Shown: positions 39,950 to 43,184 of the stretch, one piece after another
Layout: every line of letters begins with the position of its first letter
Numbering within the stretch: the first letter of the stretch is position 1
Source: an uncultured Opitutia bacterium
GTDB taxonomy: Bacteria; Verrucomicrobiota; Verrucomicrobiia; Opitutales; Opitutaceae
Direction: 5' to 3'
Assembly: GCA_903872505.1 (NCBI GenBank)
Contig: CAIQKV010000075.1
Location: 1-43,184, forward strand
Length of the DNA stretch: 43,184 nucleotides
Program-made: the position numbers and the translations under genes
Notes under the pieces: generated by a model
Database searches by the model: none
What the model was told of the DNA's origin: nothing
What the model saw: the letters and a program-made list of their open reading frames with translations, nothing else

Positions 39950-41181
39950 GGGGTAACGGGATGGTTGGGACTGGATTCTCCGAATGCACTGCGAAAATCG
40001 CGCCGGGTCTCCGGGATGGGCAGGATGCCGTTCGAGCGGGCGAGGTCGATGTCGACGGCGAGGTAGCTGAAGCGCTCCGCGCTGTGCCGGAGTTTTTCCT
40101 GCTCCTCGCCCTCGCCGAAGAGGAGCTTGTCCCGGACGGGCTCGAAGGCCGCGGCGCCGGCGGCGACGGCGGCATCGAATTTCTCGTAGCCGAGCTGGCG
40201 GGGGTCGAGCACGAGCAGCGCCCCGGTCTTCTTGTGGTTGAACCCGGTGTAGACCCCGAGCAGCACCTGCTTCTTCGGGAGGAGGAAGACCGTGGTGTCG
40301 ATCGACAGCTTGCGGCAGACCGAGGCGAGGAGGAGGGCGGTCTCGAGGCTGTTGGCCTGGGCGGACTCGAGCGAGTCGCCGACGAGCCGGATGGCCTGCA
40401 GGCGGACGTTGCCGGCGCGGTTGACCGGGGCGGCGGACGGCTCCTTGAAGCTGGTGTATTTGAAGCCGAAGTCCGCGAGCGTGTCGTAGACCGCCCGGAG
40501 TTCCTGGGTGACAGCGGCGGCGTCGCCCTGGTAGCCGCTGAAGGCGGCGACGTATTTCCGGTCGAGGGCGTGGCGCGTGATCCGCTGGTCGATCCACGGG
40601 TGGTTCTCGTTCACGTACGCGGCGAGGATGGCCTTCGTGTCGGACTTCCAGTCGTCGATCGCGGCATGCTCGTCGCGCGGCCGGTACTGCATGATGGCGT
40701 CGTTGACGCTGTGGACGACGACCTTGGTGGAGAGCTCGAGGGTCTCGCCCGGGAGCTCGACGACGGCGCGGACGACGAGGTTGGCGAGGGGCTGCCTCTG
40801 GGCCGCGAGCTTCTCGGCCCGGTAGCGCATCACCGGGGCCACATGGTAGACCGTGCCCGCCTTGGGGAGGCGGCAGGAGACGTGGCTCTCCTCGAAAAAC
40901 GGCGTCTCGCTGAACGTGATCCGGACGAGGCAGTCGTCCGACGGGGCGGTGAGCTTGACGGAGATCACGCCCTGCGGGTCGCCGAGCTGCTGGGCGTCGA
41001 CCGGGGCGTAGCGCGAGTCGGCGGTGAAGCACACGATGGCCGACGGGAAGAGCTCGCGCTCGCCGTAGAGGAAATCGATCGCGGGGGCGGCGGCGGAGGG
41101 CTGGGCGGCGAGGGGGCCCGCGAGGCCGGCGGCGAGGGCGGCCAGAGGAACAAGGCGCAGGAGGTGCCGGGAAAGAGTCAT
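39946..41181 (-). CDS. Transglutaminase-fold pseudoenzyme, exported
   Basis: 411 aa. Signal peptide about 1-27, then two regions parallel to the upstream paralogue: a beta-sandwich part (about 37-160) and a transglutaminase-like part (about 165-411). The catalytic Cys is Ser278 (AQANSLE) and the His pair is Lys304/Gln305 (LPKKQVLLGVY). With both catalytic residues missing it cannot use the normal mechanism. It is 10 bases after its paralogue and overlaps the miniprotein start. Probable role: binding or scaffolding. Confidence 0.78.
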   Translation of the reverse strand: MTLSRHLLRLVPLAALAAGLAGPLAAQPSAAAPAIDFLYGERELFPSAIVCFTADSRYAPVDAQQLGDPQGVISVKLTAPSDDCLVRITFSETPFFEESHVSCRLPKAGTVYHVAPVMRYRAEKLAAQRQPLANLVVRAVVELPGETLELSTKVVVHSVNDAIMQYRPRDEHAAIDDWKSDTKAILAAYVNENHPWIDQRITRHALDRKYVAAFSGYQGDAAAVTQELRAVYDTLADFGFKYTSFKEPSAAPVNRAGNVRLQAIRLVGDSLESAQANSLETALLLASVCRKLSIDTTVFLLPKKQVLLGVYTGFNHKKTGALLVLDPRQLGYEKFDAAVAAGAAAFEPVRDKLLFGEGEEQEKLRHSAERFSYLAVDIDLARSNGILPIPETRRDFRSAFGESSPNHPVTP

Positions 41182-41191
41182 GGGGAGGGGG

Positions 41192-42385
41192 CTAGTTCGA
41201 CTCGCGGGCGGTTTCGGCGATGGGCAAAATGCCGCGCACCCGGCTCGCGGCAACGTCGATGTTGAAGAAAACGGCGGTTTTCCCGGGATTTTTCGGATCC
41301 CACGAGTAGAGCGGGCTGGCGGCGGGGCCGTTGATGACCCGGAGCTCGCGGTTGTCGGGATTGGCGCGCTCCTTCGCGAGGCGGGCCGCGCCGAGCGCGA
41401 GGGACTCGCGGAACGGCTTGGCGTCCACCACGGTCGTCTCCACGACGTCGAAGCCCTCCTCCTCGCCCATGTGCTCGGTGCGGTAGACGCCGAGGAAGGT
41501 GTGGTGGTAGGGGATGTAGAAGATCACGACCCGGAGGTTCAGCCGGGCGAGGATCGCGGCGAAGAGCACGCTACCGTCGACGCAGTTGGCCTGGTCGCTG
41601 GTCAGGGTGTCGCCGGCGAACCGGATCCACTGCGTGCCGGCGGCGGTGGTCGCGACGGACGACTGGGTCAGGGCCGAGTACTTGAAGCCGAGGTCGTGCA
41701 GGGAGCGGTAGATCGCCTCCACCTGCCGGGTGACGGCCGCCGGGTCGCCCGATTCGTAGCCGTCGAAGGACTGGACGTAACCGTGGTCGAGGGCGTGGCG
41801 GGTGATGGTCAGGAACAGGTCGGGGTTGTACTCGTTGACGTAGGCCGCCGCGAGGAAGCCGACCTCGTAGATCCGGCCGGCATGGAAGACCGAGGTGAGG
41901 CAGTCGTTGATGGCGTGGATGCGCACCTCGCGGGTTTGCGTCTCGGTCACGCCGTCGAGCGTGACCTGCATGGTGAGCGGTTCCCCCGCGATCGGCTGCC
42001 GGATCTGCAGGAGGCGCGCATGGTCGAGGTGGAGCCAGGGCGCGACGCGATAGGTCTGCCCCTTGACCGGGAGCCGGACCGTGACGGCGGTCCGGTCGGA
42101 CAGCACGGTCGCCCCGAGCGTCACGGTGACGGGGCAGTCGTCGCGCGGGGCCGTGAGCTGCGCGGCGATCAGGCCGGCCGGGTCGCCGAGCTGGGCGGGG
42201 CCGGGGAGTTGCGCGGGGAAGGGGCAGGCCTCGGTGACACTGGCGAGGACGGAGAGAAAAATCTCGTCGCGCCCGTAGCGCAGCTCGATCGACCACGGGG
42301 CGCCGGGGGCGGCCGCGGCCAGGCGGGGGGCGGGGGCGGCGAACGCCAGCAGGAGGAGGAACGGGATGGCGGATTTCGCGGGCAT
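41192..42385 (-). CDS. Transglutaminase-like exported protein, apparently active
   Basis: 397 aa. Signal peptide about 1-25. Same two-part layout as the downstream paralogue. The transglutaminase-like core has C268 (SDQANCVDGS, the NCVD motif), H294/H295 (IPYHHTFLGVY) and an acidic third residue, probably E316 in VVETTVVD. The fold covers cysteine peptidases, deamidases and cross-linking enzymes. It is first in a three-gene cassette. Gap 42386-42590 upstream has no gene and presumably holds its promoter. Confidence 0.78.
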   Translation of the reverse strand: MPAKSAIPFLLLLAFAAPAPRLAAAAPGAPWSIELRYGRDEIFLSVLASVTEACPFPAQLPGPAQLGDPAGLIAAQLTAPRDDCPVTVTLGATVLSDRTAVTVRLPVKGQTYRVAPWLHLDHARLLQIRQPIAGEPLTMQVTLDGVTETQTREVRIHAINDCLTSVFHAGRIYEVGFLAAAYVNEYNPDLFLTITRHALDHGYVQSFDGYESGDPAAVTRQVEAIYRSLHDLGFKYSALTQSSVATTAAGTQWIRFAGDTLTSDQANCVDGSVLFAAILARLNLRVVIFYIPYHHTFLGVYRTEHMGEEEGFDVVETTVVDAKPFRESLALGAARLAKERANPDNRELRVINGPAASPLYSWDPKNPGKTAVFFNIDVAASRVRGILPIAETARESN

Positions 42386-42590
42386 GGTTTCCGTGGGCAA
42401 TCCCGGGGGAGCGGCGCGGATGAAACCGCAGGCCTCCGCCGGAAGTCGAGGCGATACCGGCGGGCGAGCGGGCACCATTTTATGCCTGACTCGCGGGCAA
42501 CTTTCGCGAGGGTCGGGGGCCATTACCCCGGCACACCCCAGCGCGCATGCCAGCAGGACCCCGGCCGGAAAGGGCGGGCGGAGTCTTCCC

Positions 42591-43184
42591 GTGCGGTGGC
42601 TCGCGGGCACATGGGACCGGGTGAAGGATTTTTCCGGCCTCGGCGGTGACGCGACTTACCTCTGGCCGCGGTGGATCGTGCTGCGCGCGGTGGGGGTGGT
42701 GTTCGTCCTGGCGTTTGCCGGCATCATTGACCAGGCGCAGGTGATGGTGGGGCCGCACGGGTTGATCCCGCTGGGCACGTCCCTCGCGGAACTGCGCCCG
42801 CAGTATGCCCACGGCTGGGAGCTTTTCCTGCGCGCGCCCACGGTGTTCTGGCTGGGCACGGGTGCCGGGATGATCGTGCTGGTGGAGTGGGTGGGGATGC
42901 TGGCGGCGATTGCGCTCGTGTTGAACCTCTGGCCGCGGATGGCGCTCTTCGTCTGCTGGCTGTGCCTGTTGTCGTTTGTCGCCGCCTGGGGCCTGTGGTC
43001 CGGGAGCCAGGTGGACCAGCTGGCGCTGGAGACAGCGCTGCTGTGCATCGCGTTGGCCCCGGCGGGCTACCGGCCGGGCCTGGGCGAGGCGTCGCCGCCG
43101 CGTCCGCTCGCGCTGTTCATGGTGCGCTGGCTCCTGTTCCGGATCATGTTCGAGAACGGCATCGTCAAGGTGGTTTCCGGCGAC
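42591..43184 (+). CDS. Lipase maturation factor-like membrane protein, 5' part
   Basis: 198 codons, running off the right edge. A GTG at 42591 is the best start (VRWLAGTWDRVKDFSG); a GTG at 42621 is possible. It matches the LMF1/LMF2-like membrane family: TYLWPRWIVLRAVGVVFV opens TM1, VGPHGLIPLG follows, then APTVFWLGTG, SQVDQLALETALLCIALAP (the family-typical QxDxLLLET element) and RWLLFRIMFENGIVKVVSGD. At least four transmembrane helices are visible. In vertebrates LMF1 aids folding of secreted lipases; bacterial relatives are of unknown function. Confidence 0.82.
   Translation, partial: MRWLAGTWDRVKDFSGLGGDATYLWPRWIVLRAVGVVFVLAFAGIIDQAQVMVGPHGLIPLGTSLAELRPQYAHGWELFLRAPTVFWLGTGAGMIVLVEWVGMLAAIALVLNLWPRMALFVCWLCLLSFVAAWGLWSGSQVDQLALETALLCIALAPAGYRPGLGEASPPRPLALFMVRWLLFRIMFENGIVKVVSGD

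Overview
The window is GC-rich bacterial DNA. Gene content suggests Verrucomicrobiota, probably an Opitutaceae-like lineage: a sigma factor with an associated Ser/Thr kinase, several Gfo/Idh/MocA and URO-D family genes, TPR and TIR proteins, and few clear Shine-Dalgarno sites. This placement is an inference from gene content and style; there is no rRNA to confirm it.

Layout. At 1-4970 lie a type II secretion secretin (minus), chorismate synthase (plus), a degenerate P-loop protein and a KDPG aldolase. The last two converge on a perfect 23-bp inverted repeat. A tRNA-Leu(CAG) follows at 5239-5323, then a visibly less GC-rich stretch (about 5.4-8.1 kb) with small membrane proteins and a 12-unit TPR protein.

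From 8.2 to 15.4 kb there is a signalling cluster. It holds an ECF-type sigma factor, a membrane protein with a CxxC pair, a Ser/Thr kinase-TPR protein, a protein with a paired CxxC domain, and several small exported proteins. Three exported-protein genes carry the same upstream motif, CGCAGA-N13-CCGGTAAG, with identical spacing. One of them heads the kinase operon. The simplest reading is that the local sigma factor drives its own envelope-protein regulon and the kinase operon.

From 15.5 to 22.5 kb a tightly packed six-gene minus-strand operon encodes two Gfo/Idh oxidoreductases, a zinc alcohol dehydrogenase, an M20 hydrolase, a class III aminotransferase and a 2-hydroxyacid dehydrogenase. 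This looks like an undefined catabolic pathway for an amino- or acyl-substituted sugar or acid. Next come a HicA/HicB toxin-antitoxin pair with an AT-rich palindrome, a third Gfo/Idh gene, a membrane-anchored Mrr-type nuclease, an MFS transporter, a URO-D protein, small exported proteins and a beta-propeller glycosidase-like protein.

At 30.66-34.24 kb a three-gene plus-strand operon joins a LarA-type nickel-pincer racemase/epimerase, a small-molecule phosphotransferase and a diverged enolase paralogue lacking the active-site histidine. This is the best candidate for an undescribed metabolic pathway. The rest holds a glutaredoxin-like protein, a NYN/PIN-like nuclease, a URO-D protein with cobalamin-methyltransferase-type zinc ligands, a TIR-TM-TolB-TPR protein, and a three-gene cassette with an apparently active transglutaminase-like protein, a catalytically dead paralogue and a 67-aa membrane miniprotein. 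A lipase-maturation-factor-like gene runs off the right edge. No intergenic stretch exceeds about 270 bases. A palindromic element, TGTCAC-N7-GTGACA, occurs four times between genes.
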